Counted from the first letter of the stretch, positions 1-9,734 are shown. The stretch: DNA of 24,687 bases from Jaenimonas drosophilae (GCA_030849065.1 JASAON010001426.1:1-24687); one strand, 5' to 3'. The notes: generated from the letters alone by a model not told the origin. Program-made: numbers and translations.

Positions 1-417
1 CGTACGCATCCACGCGGAACACCACAGACATGATGATGTTGATGTTGTTGTGCTGTAGTGATGATATTGAGTATGTGTGTTTGTGTGTTCTGCCAGACTA
101 CGCAATCCGTTTCGATATGAAGTGAGATGAACGTGTTGGTCCCTCTTCTAGTTGATGCTATGGCGTGCGAGAGAAGATGATGAGGAATAGATGATGATGA
201 TGATGATGCATCACAACAACATGAAGTGGAGCTACACACACTTTATAGATCATGACGGCTGACTATCATGAGGAGAGGAGGATGCACGTCGCACACGCAT
301 CGGCTCACATCTCCACGACACATACATTCATCCATCCAACAACACACTAACACAATCATCACGATGGGGAACCACCACCCCCCCTTCAAAAAAATCTTGT
401 TGCTGATGGCGCGTACC
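1..417. other. 3' flank of the LRR gene, no gene seen
   Basis: This stretch follows the stop codon of the LRR gene at 418 and should hold its 3' UTR and the intergenic region toward a gene beyond the left edge. It is rich in GATGAT and GTT repeats. On the minus strand a weak pyrimidine-rich run (about 168-200) is followed by AG at 159-158, which could be the trans-splice acceptor of the next gene. I see no convincing reading frame. Confidence 0.5.
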
Positions 418-2475
418 TCACAGAGCAACGGTGGATCCTACCGCGGTGCGGAGCGCCAGTGCCATTGTCTGAAGAAATGCCGCCACATCATCGGCGGCGA
501 TCTCCTCTTTTCCGCAGAGCACGTGAAGTGAGCGCATCAGCACATGCGTGGCGAGCCAATAATCCTCCGCCTCTACACGCCACTTTTGCTGAGACACACC
601 AACCCAGCGCAGCACCGCCGCCACCTCGCGCCACGCCACCCCATTCGCAATCCCGCGCATCGCCGAGACGATGATGCGCAGAAATGATGATTGATAGAGC
701 TCATCCGCCGCCATCATCGCCACACCAGCGTTGTTGGCGCGGTTGGTGGGCAGAAAACCGCGCACCTTCGCTGCCGAAGTTGAGTCAATGCTCCCCGAAG
801 CACATGAACGTGTTGTTGTTGTTGTTGTTGTTGCTGCTGCTTCATCTTCTTCCTGTGCTGCCCTGGCGTAGCTCTCCATATCGGTGAAGACGGAGCGCAC
901 CACAGGATCCGGAACAACCTTGCGCAGCTCCACCGACACGGTGCGGAACATCTCCGACAACAGCGGCGCCTTCGCCGCGGGCGGAATCAGTGATGGCGCC
1001 GCCGCGGATGCCTCCGTCGCGGCCTTCATCCGCGGAAGCACGCTTTCGTCCACGTACTCATCGAAGCTCGTTGTGGTGGCGTTGCGCACCCACACATCAA
1101 TATCGCCGCATGCTTGTGCGGTGAGCATGGCCCAGATGCCGAGCGCACCACGCAAGGTATCTTCCGAGAGCGATGTTGGGCTCATGATGTAGTCGTAGCG
1201 CGCGGAGAGAAGATTGAGCGGATCTTCATCAATGGCCTTGGCGTTGAGGGTGGTGACGCGAGAAAGACGTGCCAAAATGCTCTCACTGCAGTTGTTGCCG
1301 GCAGCGTAAACGCACACAATTCTGCGATTGCGGCGCACAAGACGCAGGAGCTGATCCGCGCCGGCCTCGTACACAAGATTGTTGGCCATGGAAAGGGCGG
1401 CGAGGTAGCGGTGCTTCGCCAACAAGACGCACATGCGCGCGCAGGTGAGATCGCCGAGGCCGTTGCGATCCACGACGAGACTGCACAGATTTGTGGCGTG
1501 TGAGAGAGCCAACAAGAATGGGAGGAAGGCCTCTTCACCCATGACGGTGCGATCGAGCGCCACCTCGCGCAACGTGTTCCAGCGCCCGGCGAATCCTTCC
1601 TCCTCCGCCACATCATCGGCACGCGTGAGGAGCTCCATCGCCTCGAGCGGCTGACGCAAGGTCTTGGCGTAGTAGCGAGAACAAAAGAGATGATAGTGGG
1701 CGTAGAGCACCGCAAGTGGCAGGCTGCCATAGGGCACAGACGCCACACTTCGTCGCGCCATGACGAGGTGCGACGTGTGTGGGTGCTCGCCAATGAAGGC
1801 CAACATGGCGGCATCCGAGTCAAGGGTGGTGCAGAGACGCTCACGGAGATCCACCGCGCGCAACACCACAAAGAGCACCACCGCCACATCATCATCATCA
1901 TCATCTCCATCATTATCATCATCATTGTTGTTGTTGTTGAGGTCTTGAGGTCGCAGGCGAATGCGGAGAACGGCGGCGAGGTCCTTGGCCGCGTAGAGCT
2001 CCACGTTGGAGATCATCACCCCCACTTCCTTGATGCTCATCATCGTGCCATCTTCCTGTTTCATCTCCACCGCCACATGCGCAGCCATGGCAAGTGGGTG
2101 GAGCTTCGCCGCATTATCATCATCATCACCGTCGTTGAGGAAGCGGGTTGGCTCGCCATCTTCGCGGGCCTCCGCCGTGGGCCACTGCGCGCACGCCTCC
2201 TCCGCTTCCACCAAAATCGGGAGATGTGAGCAGCGACGTGCCTCGCCGTGTTGCGCAGCATCAACGGGCAGAGCAAACGGCTTCGTTAAGGCGGAGCTCT
2301 CGAAGCTCTCGCGTGCTCTGCCACGTGCGGCAGCAGTGGCGGAGAGACGCAGTTGAAGTGTTGTGCCGGCATTCATCATGTTGGCGAGGATGGATTCCTG
2401 CTTCACCTCGTATTCCACCAAACGGGCGACGATGGAGCCGAAGAAGGCCACCTCACGTGATGACGTATCTGCCAT
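418..2475 (-). CDS. leucine-rich-repeat protein, function unknown
   Basis: The protein has 685 residues, from ATG at 2475 to TGA at 418. The ATG is the first AUG after a clear splice acceptor at 2611, giving a 5' UTR of about 135 nt. Residues 1-170 match nothing I recognise. Residues 112-120 and 180-196 are Asp/Asn-rich, including an N5 run and a D6 run. Residues about 300-415 form a short LRR block that aligns without gaps to the LRR block at the N-terminus of the LRR-TPR-CHAT protein encoded upstream, sharing its closing pattern LLrLV-R-N-RI. Residues 545-555 are an Ala then Thr run. The remaining C-terminal part (560-685) looks helical with no known domain. No signal peptide or membrane segment is seen. 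The gene is real by length, splice signal and LRR homology. Its role is unknown; LRRs usually bind proteins. Confidence 0.85.
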   Translation of the reverse strand: MADTSSREVAFFGSIVARLVEYEVKQESILANMMNAGTTLQLRLSATAAARGRARESFESSALTKPFALPVDAAQHGEARRCSHLPILVEAEEACAQWPTAEAREDGEPTRFLNDGDDDDNAAKLHPLAMAAHVAVEMKQEDGTMMSIKEVGVMISNVELYAAKDLAAVLRIRLRPQDLNNNNNDDDNDGDDDDDDVAVVLFVVLRAVDLRERLCTTLDSDAAMLAFIGEHPHTSHLVMARRSVASVPYGSLPLAVLYAHYHLFCSRYYAKTLRQPLEAMELLTRADDVAEEEGFAGRWNTLREVALDRTVMGEEAFLPFLLALSHATNLCSLVVDRNGLGDLTCARMCVLLAKHRYLAALSMANNLVYEAGADQLLRLVRRNRRIVCVYAAGNNCSESILARLSRVTTLNAKAIDEDPLNLLSARYDYIMSPTSLSEDTLRGALGIWAMLTAQACGDIDVWVRNATTTSFDEYVDESVLPRMKAATEASAAAPSLIPPAAKAPLLSEMFRTVSVELRKVVPDPVVRSVFTDMESYARAAQEEDEAAATTTTTTTRSCASGSIDSTSAAKVRGFLPTNRANNAGVAMMAADELYQSSFLRIIVSAMRGIANGVAWREVAAVLRWVGVSQQKWRVEAEDYWLATHVLMRSLHVLCGKEEIAADDVAAFLQTMALALRTAVGSTVAL

Positions 2476-3027
2476 GATGATGAGGATGTTGCTGGGGTTC
2501 TATTTTCTGTTCTCTTCGTGTTTTTGTTGTTGTGGTGGAGCAATTGAGACGCACCACACGTGGAGGGAGGCTGACGAGCTCTAACGAATGTGCGGCCTAC
2601 GTTGGCTATTCTACACCAAAAAAGAAAAAAAGAGATGCACTGCGCACATCAACAAGATGAAGAAGAACGGGAAATGAGATGATGATGATGATGATGGTAC
2701 ACCCAAAAGAAATGATGCTCCTCCCCATCTCTCCTCAAGAACAAGATGAAGATGACGTGCATGGATTAGCCTCCATCCACATCATCATCATCATCTCCAC
2801 ATGTCGTTGTGCTTTTTTTGTGTTTTCACTGACCAACAAAACAATTGAAGATGAATGATGAAGCGCCTATACATACAATGAGCTCACAGAGCTCACACAC
2901 TTCTACTCCACATCACCCGCACATCATCTGCGGGGATAGCAACAACAGCAACAACCACACACCACGCACCCATCATGATGATGATGATGGTGGCGAGGTA
3001 CGACGACGTACAACACCTCAATCACCA
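2476..3027. other. intergenic region between the LRR gene and the LRR-TPR-CHAT gene
   Basis: It holds the 5' UTR and splice acceptor of the LRR gene (up to about 2634) and then the 3' UTR of the CHAT-domain gene. GAT/CAT trinucleotide runs occur at about 2678-2696 and 2780-2793. Plus-strand reading frames that begin here run into the CHAT gene in antisense and are shadows. No other gene is seen. Confidence 0.6.
2611..2634 (-). promoter_or_regulatory. predicted spliced-leader acceptor of the LRR gene
   Basis: On the minus strand a near-pure pyrimidine tract (2618-2634) is followed by the first AG at 2612-2611. No other AUG lies between this AG and the ATG at 2475. This supports that start and gives a 5' UTR of about 135 nt. 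Confidence 0.65.
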
Positions 3028-6000
3028 TCAACAGAACCCATATCCGATGCAGTAGTATCCTGCCCACGCTCGCGGGTTGAAGCGAAAGCCTTCCTCCGTC
3101 TCGAGCAACGAGCGCATGGCCTTGGCGAGCACCACCGCCTTGTGCCGCGCCAACTCCTGCTCCACCAGGTTGTCATGTTTCGCATCATCACCCAACGTGT
3201 CGGTGGTGAGGCCGAGATCATAAGGATGATTCGTAAGTGCCTGGCGCACCTCAATCGCCTGAGCATGGCGGCTGTGAAACAGTTTTTCGTAGAAGCGCAC
3301 GAAGAGATCGGCGGGCTTCATGTCGGGGGTGCACCACTGCCCCGCAATCACGCACGGAGCACCGCTACTGAGAAAACCACGAACGAGGCCCAACACATCA
3401 TCGTGCGTGCTACTCATCAGCGACATGCTCATGTTGGTGTGCGAGAGCACCACCAACTCCGCGAAGAGCTCCATGTGCGAGACCTCGGTGGCACGCAGGA
3501 GGCCGAGGCCCTCGTTCATCTGCGCCAAACACAACCCGCCGCTCATCTCACCATCCGTGATGCCCGCGGTGGCACCCGTGGCGAAGTGCAACCGACGTGC
3601 GTGCGCCACCTCACACCGCACCTCCTCGAGAGTGCGCAACACGCCATCTTTGCCGGCGAGAATGGTGGCGTCGGGGGCCTCCGCCTTGGCGGCGCGGGAT
3701 TCCTCGGCCGTTGCGCCGGCGATGGCGTGAAGAATGGCCTCGACCTCCGCCGAAGAACGCACCGGATCGAGCGCATACGGCGCGGAGAAGAGCGCCGCGG
3801 TTGGTGGGCCCACCTCACCCTGCACAACGCCAACATTCTGGCGCAGGTCGCGCGTACGTACACGCTCGAGACTCACACATCCAAAGGCGCAGTGCGTCGC
3901 GGAGAAGGCGAGCTGTGGGGCCACCTCCTCAACGAGATAGACGCAGCTCGTATCGCGCTTGATGAGAGCGTTGAAGGGCACCAACCAAACGTGATCGGCG
4001 GGGATCAGCGTTACGACGCCCTTCTTCTCGGCAAAATCGAGATCCTGCGCCATGATGAAATCAATGATTGGATCTATAAAAATGGCGTACAAAGTGCGGA
4101 GTGGCTTCATCCACGCATGTTCGTGCAAGGTGGTGATGATGTTGCTCTCTACTCCCAACGTGTGCAGCGGGTCCAGCAGGAGGCCGCGACGTACCGTCGT
4201 GAGAAGCTCGTGCGTGGTTGTTGCAAAGTCCTTGGATACATTCACCTCAACAAAGCGCATGTGGCTGGGCCCTTGCGGCACCACCCAGGTTAAGATGCTC
4301 TCCTCCTCAACGTAAATGTTTTCATCCACCGACCACACAAAACGTGTGCGTGGGAGGTAGTATACGAGCGGAGACTGGAGCTCACCCGCGATGGAGACGA
4401 TCTGCTCCAAGGTTGGCGAGGTGGAGAAGTTGGCCTCCATCTTTTCGTAGAGGATGTCGCGGTGTTTGCGGGTGAGACCATGTTCTAGCATCTCGAGCGC
4501 CTCGCGGTATCGGTAGGTGGCCACCATAATGAAAACACGGTGTTTTATGCTCGCGTGGCGCATCACGTCGAGGTAGTCGGCTGGCACGGCGCGACGCACC
4601 TGCATCTGACCGCTCGGCTCCGTCGAGCCATCCTCGCCATGCGCGGTGATGGCGTTGTTGTTGTTGCCGTTGTTGCCGATGCCGTTGTTGTTGTTGTTGT
4701 TGGTTGGCGACGGCATCTCGCGCTGGAGGACATCGAACTTGCGCACCGCGTCCGCAAACTGCGCATCAGCGGTGCTGTAGTTGGCACGCTGCCAATTCAA
4801 GATGGCGGAGAAGCACAGCCCAGTGGCCTCCACCAAGAGATCCTTCAGCTCTCGTCCGTAGGCCACAACGCTCTCAAACTGGCGCGCGGCGAGGGGCAGT
4901 TGGTAGGTGGAGAGGTACAAATTGCCGAGCTGCATCGCCGCAACAGAGCCCAGAAGTTTGTGGTGGAGGTGCTGATAAATGAAGGCCACAAGGCTCTCCC
5001 ACAACTCACTCAGCATGATGCGTTCGTAGTGGTGATAATGAGAGGTGCGCTGCCAACTGAGGCTGGTGGGCTCGTCATGATCAAAGAAGTGCTGGACGAG
5101 ATAGGCCGCGACGGTGTTGAGCGATTCATCCACGATCTCCTTCAGCACCGCCTCCGCGGTGCCGCCGATGCGCCGATACACGCGCGCCGCCTCAGACCAC
5201 ATGCCGATTGCCTCCTGCAACAACAAGATGCGCGCCCACTCCGACACAAAAGGTGCCGTGTGGGCAATCATCAGCTCCGTGCCAGGAATCACGAAGTAAT
5301 CGTCCTCGGTGATGGCCACCTCCTCCACGCGCTGAAGCCGGTCAAAGACGAGCAACGCGCCCTCGTGGCAGCGATGAAAAACGGCGTTTTGCACGTTGCG
5401 TCGCGCTTGATACATCTCAGCCTCCCAGGCGGCGTTGTGCGCCTTGGTGGCAACATCGAGAGCCAAGACGAAGGCCGCATCCGCATCTTCCAAACGTCCT
5501 GCCTCGAGATGTTGCGCGCCCTCCTGCACGAGGAGTTCGTAGCTCAAACGTTGGAGGTTGCTCGAGATGGCGGCGATCCATTCACGATTTTTTTGGCGCA
5601 CGGCGATGCTCATGGCCTCATTCCATGCCAGGTAGGCCGCATCCAGGTGGCGATGCGCATACTCACGGCAGCCTTGCTCGAAGAGCACCTCAAACTGTTC
5701 CGCGCTGCTGAGCAACATCATGCGTGCTGGGTCGAGGAGGTCTGTGAGCTCCTGCGTGGCGGCCTCGCGCTCCGCAAGAGGGAGGCTGCCACCACCACCA
5801 ACAACCAGCACGCCATCGTTGTTGTTGTTATTGGTATTGGTGGTACATGATGGGAGAGAGACCACAGGCTGGGCGAGAGCAACACCCGCAGCATCTGCCG
5901 CCACCTCCGCCACGGTGAGAGAGCCATCGGTACATGCAGCTTGTTGTTGTTGTTGTTGTTGTTGTTGTACTTCACCACCACCACCAACAACATCATCACC

Positions 6001-6996
6001 CTCCACCTCAGACTCGCCAGCCGCCGTCGTGGTGCTGCTCGACGATGGAGATGGCGGTGCAATGGGCATCAAGACCTCCTCTGTTGGCGCAGATGATTTG
6101 CTGTTGGCCTCCAACGCCTGGAGCTCCGATCGCACCTCGTACGCCGCCTTGTTGGCAGCGCTGCGATTCACTTCATTGGCGATGCGCGCGCGCTCAGCGA
6201 AGCGTTTGCGAATGATGCTGAGCTGCGCCGCTGACATGCGCGCTTGATTGCTCGCGAGCGCGGGCACCGGCGGACGTGGTTGTGGCGCGGTGATGGCGGC
6301 GGGTTGGGCGTGGCGATGTGTTTTTGGCGATTCCGCCGCCTCTCCGTGCGCGGCATCCTTGGAACAACAAATTGGCTCAATCACCGCCTTTTTCAGACGA
6401 ATGGGCGGCAACAAACCGCCGTACGCTTTGGTGGCAGCGTCAGGAAGTTGTGTTGTGTTGTGTTGTGCTTGCTCCACCAACTTTGGATCGGTGCGACGGG
6501 CATTCTCCGCCGCCACGACGTGGATGCGCTCCTGCAGAGCGAGGAAGACGTCGGTGCCCGTGAGATCGAGCGTGGTGATGCGATGATTGCGTTCCACGAG
6601 CTGCAGCAAACGTTTGCCACCCGCGACGGTGATGGGATTATCGCGGAGAATGATGGATTGCATGCCAAGGTGCTTTTCAAGAACCGCGGAGAGCTCATCA
6701 ACGGCTTCGTTGGTCACGCCGTTGCCCTCGAGGTCCACCGACGTTAATGTTTGGCAGTACTCCATCAGACGCATCACGGGGCGCAATCCCTTGGGGCCGA
6801 GATAATTGCGTCGCAGGCTGAGGTGCAACTTGGCGGTGCGATGGCGCTGACGCTCGAGCTCATCCAGAAAGGCTGAGTTGGCCCGACAACCTTCTTCTGC
6901 GCAGTACTGCTTGTAGAGATGCACAAGATCCATTTGGGGCTCCGTCAAATCATCCGCGGCATCACCACGATGATGATGATGAGTGGAGAGCGTCAT
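3028..6996 (-). CDS. LRR-TPR-CHAT protein with a degenerate CHAT dyad
   Basis: The protein has 1322 residues. I start it at ATG 6996, the first AUG after the acceptor at 7124; the frame stays open to 7263, but that part contains the splice tract. Order of parts: LRR block (about 54-165); low-complexity linker with a Q9 run (344-352) and N5 run; TPR-like helices (about 430-540 and 580-760); an N-rich insert (766-781); then a CHAT domain (about 880-1322), a clan CD peptidase fold related to caspases and separase. Typical CHAT landmarks are present: LIPADHVWLVPFNAL (998-1012), LHFAT (1136-1140), AELVVLS (1179-1185), a GFLSSGAP-IAGQW segment (1207-1221) and WAGYY (1311-1315). The catalytic His of the FATHG motif is Gly1141, and the Cys of LSAC-T is Thr1187. 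I infer a non-proteolytic scaffold or sensor. It could instead act through unconventional residues. Confidence 0.88.
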   Translation of the reverse strand: MTLSTHHHHRGDAADDLTEPQMDLVHLYKQYCAEEGCRANSAFLDELERQRHRTAKLHLSLRRNYLGPKGLRPVMRLMEYCQTLTSVDLEGNGVTNEAVDELSAVLEKHLGMQSIILRDNPITVAGGKRLLQLVERNHRITTLDLTGTDVFLALQERIHVVAAENARRTDPKLVEQAQHNTTQLPDAATKAYGGLLPPIRLKKAVIEPICCSKDAAHGEAAESPKTHRHAQPAAITAPQPRPPVPALASNQARMSAAQLSIIRKRFAERARIANEVNRSAANKAAYEVRSELQALEANSKSSAPTEEVLMPIAPPSPSSSSTTTAAGESEVEGDDVVGGGGEVQQQQQQQQQAACTDGSLTVAEVAADAAGVALAQPVVSLPSCTTNTNNNNNDGVLVVGGGGSLPLAEREAATQELTDLLDPARMMLLSSAEQFEVLFEQGCREYAHRHLDAAYLAWNEAMSIAVRQKNREWIAAISSNLQRLSYELLVQEGAQHLEAGRLEDADAAFVLALDVATKAHNAAWEAEMYQARRNVQNAVFHRCHEGALLVFDRLQRVEEVAITEDDYFVIPGTELMIAHTAPFVSEWARILLLQEAIGMWSEAARVYRRIGGTAEAVLKEIVDESLNTVAAYLVQHFFDHDEPTSLSWQRTSHYHHYERIMLSELWESLVAFIYQHLHHKLLGSVAAMQLGNLYLSTYQLPLAARQFESVVAYGRELKDLLVEATGLCFSAILNWQRANYSTADAQFADAVRKFDVLQREMPSPTNNNNNNGIGNNGNNNNAITAHGEDGSTEPSGQMQVRRAVPADYLDVMRHASIKHRVFIMVATYRYREALEMLEHGLTRKHRDILYEKMEANFSTSPTLEQIVSIAGELQSPLVYYLPRTRFVWSVDENIYVEEESILTWVVPQGPSHMRFVEVNVSKDFATTTHELLTTVRRGLLLDPLHTLGVESNIITTLHEHAWMKPLRTLYAIFIDPIIDFIMAQDLDFAEKKGVVTLIPADHVWLVPFNALIKRDTSCVYLVEEVAPQLAFSATHCAFGCVSLERVRTRDLRQNVGVVQGEVGPPTAALFSAPYALDPVRSSAEVEAILHAIAGATAEESRAAKAEAPDATILAGKDGVLRTLEEVRCEVAHARRLHFATGATAGITDGEMSGGLCLAQMNEGLGLLRATEVSHMELFAELVVLSHTNMSMSLMSSTHDDVLGLVRGFLSSGAPCVIAGQWCTPDMKPADLFVRFYEKLFHSRHAQAIEVRQALTNHPYDLGLTTDTLGDDAKHDNLVEQELARHKAVVLAKAMRSLLETEEGFRFNPRAWAGYYCIGYGFC
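5941..5968. repeat. (TTG)n microsatellite coding poly-Gln
   Basis: This nine-unit TTG tract on the plus strand is read as CAA on the coding strand and makes the Q9 run in the linker of the LRR-TPR-CHAT protein. It lies between folded parts, so length variation should be tolerated. Confidence 0.85.
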
Positions 6997-7386
6997 CTGC
7001 GAAGATGATTCCGCACAACGACGGTGTTCTAAAGAAGAGAAGTGAAGATGTTGCTTCTTCACCTCCGCAATGTTTTGTTGGATGAGTGGGATACACACAC
7101 ACACACACACAACCAGCCCACGACTACAGAAGAAAAAAAATACTGCACAAAGATAAGAAAAGATGAGAAGAAACACGGTGCATGATGATGAAGAATGTGC
7201 GTCACACACACACACAAACAAACACACAAAATATGTAAATGAGTAGCATTGTTGTGGCAACATTTGTTGTTCGTGTTATTGTTGGATCATGGCGATGAGG
7301 AAACGCAACCTCCAACACACATGTTATACGACTGCACTTATTCATGTTGATGCTCATCATCATCATCGTCATCATAATCATCATCA
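6997..7386. other. intergenic region between the CHAT gene and the NOP9-like gene
   Basis: From right to left it holds the 3' UTR of the NOP9-like gene, two CA-rich microsatellite stretches (about 7201-7230 and 7092-7110), the predicted acceptor at 7124-7140 and the 127-nt 5' UTR of the CHAT-domain gene. An in-frame extension of the CHAT gene to 7263 crosses all of this and is not regarded as coding. Nothing else is seen. Confidence 0.6.
7124..7140 (-). promoter_or_regulatory. predicted spliced-leader acceptor of the CHAT-domain gene
   Basis: The minus strand reads eight T, then CTTCT, then GTAG, with the AG at 7125-7124. The first AUG after it is at 6996, which decides the start of the LRR-TPR-CHAT protein. 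The tract itself would encode the Phe-rich stretch of the longer in-frame extension. Confidence 0.75.
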
Positions 7387-9645
7387 TCAGTAGCCCATCC
7401 ACATACGCCACACAAGTCGCTGCACTTGTTGTTGGCGCTCGGCCAGCTTGCGCCAATCATCAGGGCGGTGGAGGTACTGCTCTACACAACACTTTTGGCA
7501 TACTTTTCGGAGCACCAAACGTTTCTGCATGTCAGTGGAGAGGCCGTCCATCTCCCCAACCTCCTCCGTCGTTGTGTTGTTGTTGTTGTTGTTGCTCATC
7601 TGCTCCATCTCTCCGGCCGACTTCAAACTCTCGTAGAGTGGCACGAGAGCCTTGATCAGCGCCTCCTTCTCATCGATGCAACACACAATGTATAACACCT
7701 CCACCACAAAAGCACCAAAGCGGTCTCGCGCCAACACACCGAGGTGCTCCTGAATGCGTCTGAGGAACCGTGCCACCATCCCACCACCTTCCTTCTTGTT
7801 GTTGTTGTTGTTGGATGATGATGACGTTGATGGTGCAGAGTTGTTGCTGGAGTTGGTGGTGCGGTAGCTCTCGGCGCGGAGGAGCTGCTGAATCGCGAGA
7901 CTCCCGCCATGTTGGCAGCTGAGGCGCACCACATCATCCACGCGGAGCTTATCAAATGAATTCTGAATCCGCGTTGAGGCCAACGGATGCAGATGAAGGA
8001 GGTAGCGCATCATCTCCACTCCGCGATCTCCAAGTTGTGCGTCGGCGAGCAGAAACTGCGCCACTCCCTTGGCACATCCGCTCGTCTTCACGGCCTCCAC
8101 GAGGGCCTCGCAGAGCTCCTTCTGCATCGCCATGGGAACGTCAAAGTAGGGGACCTGTTGTGCTTCATCACGACGAAGAAGCTGATTGAGATCGGCTGGG
8201 ATCATCGCGGCACCGCTCGTCGTGGCGTTGCCGTTCTCGTTTTCATCCGCGACGGAGCCTGCGAAGGCGTACTTACGTGTCATGGCCGCCAGCACCGCAG
8301 CGAGAGAACTAATCTGGAGGAACGTGGCCAATCGTGGCTGAATCATCGTTGCCCACAACCACTCGAGGTGCAACACCGTTGGTGCGTAGAGGGCCAAATC
8401 ATGTACCACGAAGCTGGCCTGAAGAACCAAGCTACTCTGCGGGCTGAGGAGGTCGTCGAGCTCATGGTGCACCAGACGTGCGGCGCGGCTCCAACAACAT
8501 TCATCACTCACCGTGAAGGATGAGGATGATGCATCATTATCATTATCATCATCAACGCCAACGTTCTTCAGCCAGGCGGATTTGCCATCCTTGGCGCCAT
8601 CACGACGCATCGCGTAGGCGGTGTAATCCCGCACCACCTTCACCGGTGCCGCCACTTTGATGTACGCCTGCAGCGTGTGGCATCCGAGCGCATCGCGCAA
8701 CAAAAAGCGGAGGAAGGCCTCACCGCGGTAGCTCAGACCATCCAAACGCACACGCACGATGCGATCCGCCGGGCTGCCATCCACGCACACACGCAACAAG
8801 CTTTGAATGATAAAGCCCGTCGTTGGCGCCTGCACCGCCGCCATCCACGCCTCCGCGGGGTTCTTGGCGTGGTAGCGTCCGCCCTCCACGGCCGCAATCA
8901 CGCCCTCGGCCAATCTTGCGAGTACATCATCCAGCACAATTCTGTGTGGAGGTGTTGGGGCATCGCGGATGGTGTGGCCACCGAGCACAAGAACGATGGA
9001 GCGCAGCGCACGGGCGCCAACTTCATGAGCAATGAGATCATCCATGGCCTCCACGAGCTCCTCCACCATCGAATTCAGTAAGGTGGCGCTGCTCGGCACA
9101 CCACTGCCAACATGCGAGCCTGCGCCGCCAACAACCAACTCCATCTCGAGCTGCTCCGTGGATGTTGCCGCCAACGCACTGAGACCTTGGCTGATGCTGA
9201 GGCAGATGCTCTCCAGGACGTAGCTCGCGACGGGTGAGGTGGCGAGCTCCGCCACGTGGCCGAGGAAGACGTACAACAAGGACTTGCTCTGCAAGAGAAG
9301 TGCGTTGGCGAGGCCGAGCTCAATCACACGGCACACGGTGCCGTTGCGGAGGAGGTGCAAGGATGGATCTGCCTTGATGAGCTTCACAAGCTCCACGAAG
9401 AAGCCATCGACGAGGCTCGCAAGGACGTTGGCGTCGCCACTACCTGCGGCATGTTCCTCCAACACACGTTGCACCGACTTGAAGTAGCTCATGGTGCGCT
9501 CGCGCTCTTTTTTCTCTTGGCGCTCTTGACGACGTCGTGCCACTTTTTGTTCCGGAGATAAATCGCTGAAACGCACAATTGCCTCATCGGCGTCGCGTGG
9601 ACGTTTGCCCCAACTTGCCGTTTGCGCCACTTTTTCTGGAGGCAT
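7387..9645 (-). CDS. NOP9: NOP9-like Pumilio-repeat nucleolar protein
   Basis: The protein has 752 residues. A basic, charged N-terminal stretch (about 30-55, with KRPRD at 14-18) precedes a long alpha-helical repeat region. Several repeats resemble the Pumilio family in the NOP9 style: AHEVGARALRSIVLVLGG (206-223), TTGFIIQSLL (275-284), DALGCHTLQAYI, HGGSLAIQQLL and DRFGAFVVEVLY. The C-terminus ends with Cys-containing YLHRPDDW, which resembles the end of NOP9. In yeast, NOP9 binds pre-18S rRNA and acts in small-subunit processing, so a nucleolar role is likely. Asn/Ser-rich inserts (one N5, one N6 run) sit between the last repeats. The start is the first AUG after the candidate acceptor at 9698. 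A different Pumilio (PUF) subfamily is the main alternative. Confidence 0.7.
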   Translation of the reverse strand: MPPEKVAQTASWGKRPRDADEAIVRFSDLSPEQKVARRRQERQEKKERERTMSYFKSVQRVLEEHAAGSGDANVLASLVDGFFVELVKLIKADPSLHLLRNGTVCRVIELGLANALLLQSKSLLYVFLGHVAELATSPVASYVLESICLSISQGLSALAATSTEQLEMELVVGGAGSHVGSGVPSSATLLNSMVEELVEAMDDLIAHEVGARALRSIVLVLGGHTIRDAPTPPHRIVLDDVLARLAEGVIAAVEGGRYHAKNPAEAWMAAVQAPTTGFIIQSLLRVCVDGSPADRIVRVRLDGLSYRGEAFLRFLLRDALGCHTLQAYIKVAAPVKVVRDYTAYAMRRDGAKDGKSAWLKNVGVDDDNDNDASSSSFTVSDECCWSRAARLVHHELDDLLSPQSSLVLQASFVVHDLALYAPTVLHLEWLWATMIQPRLATFLQISSLAAVLAAMTRKYAFAGSVADENENGNATTSGAAMIPADLNQLLRRDEAQQVPYFDVPMAMQKELCEALVEAVKTSGCAKGVAQFLLADAQLGDRGVEMMRYLLHLHPLASTRIQNSFDKLRVDDVVRLSCQHGGSLAIQQLLRAESYRTTNSSNNSAPSTSSSSNNNNNKKEGGGMVARFLRRIQEHLGVLARDRFGAFVVEVLYIVCCIDEKEALIKALVPLYESLKSAGEMEQMSNNNNNNTTTEEVGEMDGLSTDMQKRLVLRKVCQKCCVEQYLHRPDDWRKLAERQQQVQRLVWRMWMGY

Positions 9646-9697
9646 ACTTCACAACAACGTGAAAAATATCGTTGATGTTGGTGTGACACCAATGGAG

Positions 9698-9698
9698 C

Positions 9699-9734
<36 letters not shown>

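Noticed and set aside
1182..1925. Minus-strand open frame of 247 codons overlapping the left LRR gene
   Set aside because: It is a frame-shifted shadow with a Met run from the GAT repeat and Ser/Arg/Trp-rich content. The LRR frame has the homology.
2845..4293. Plus-strand open frame of 482 codons opposite the CHAT gene
   Set aside because: It lies antisense to a gene with clear CHAT and LRR homology, has no known domain, and runs against the direction of every other gene. Codon bias of the real gene explains the lack of stops.
4540..5850. Plus-strand open frame of 436 codons opposite the CHAT gene
   Set aside because: It is also an antisense shadow; its Val and His-rich runs are reversed poly-Asn and Gln repeats of the real gene.
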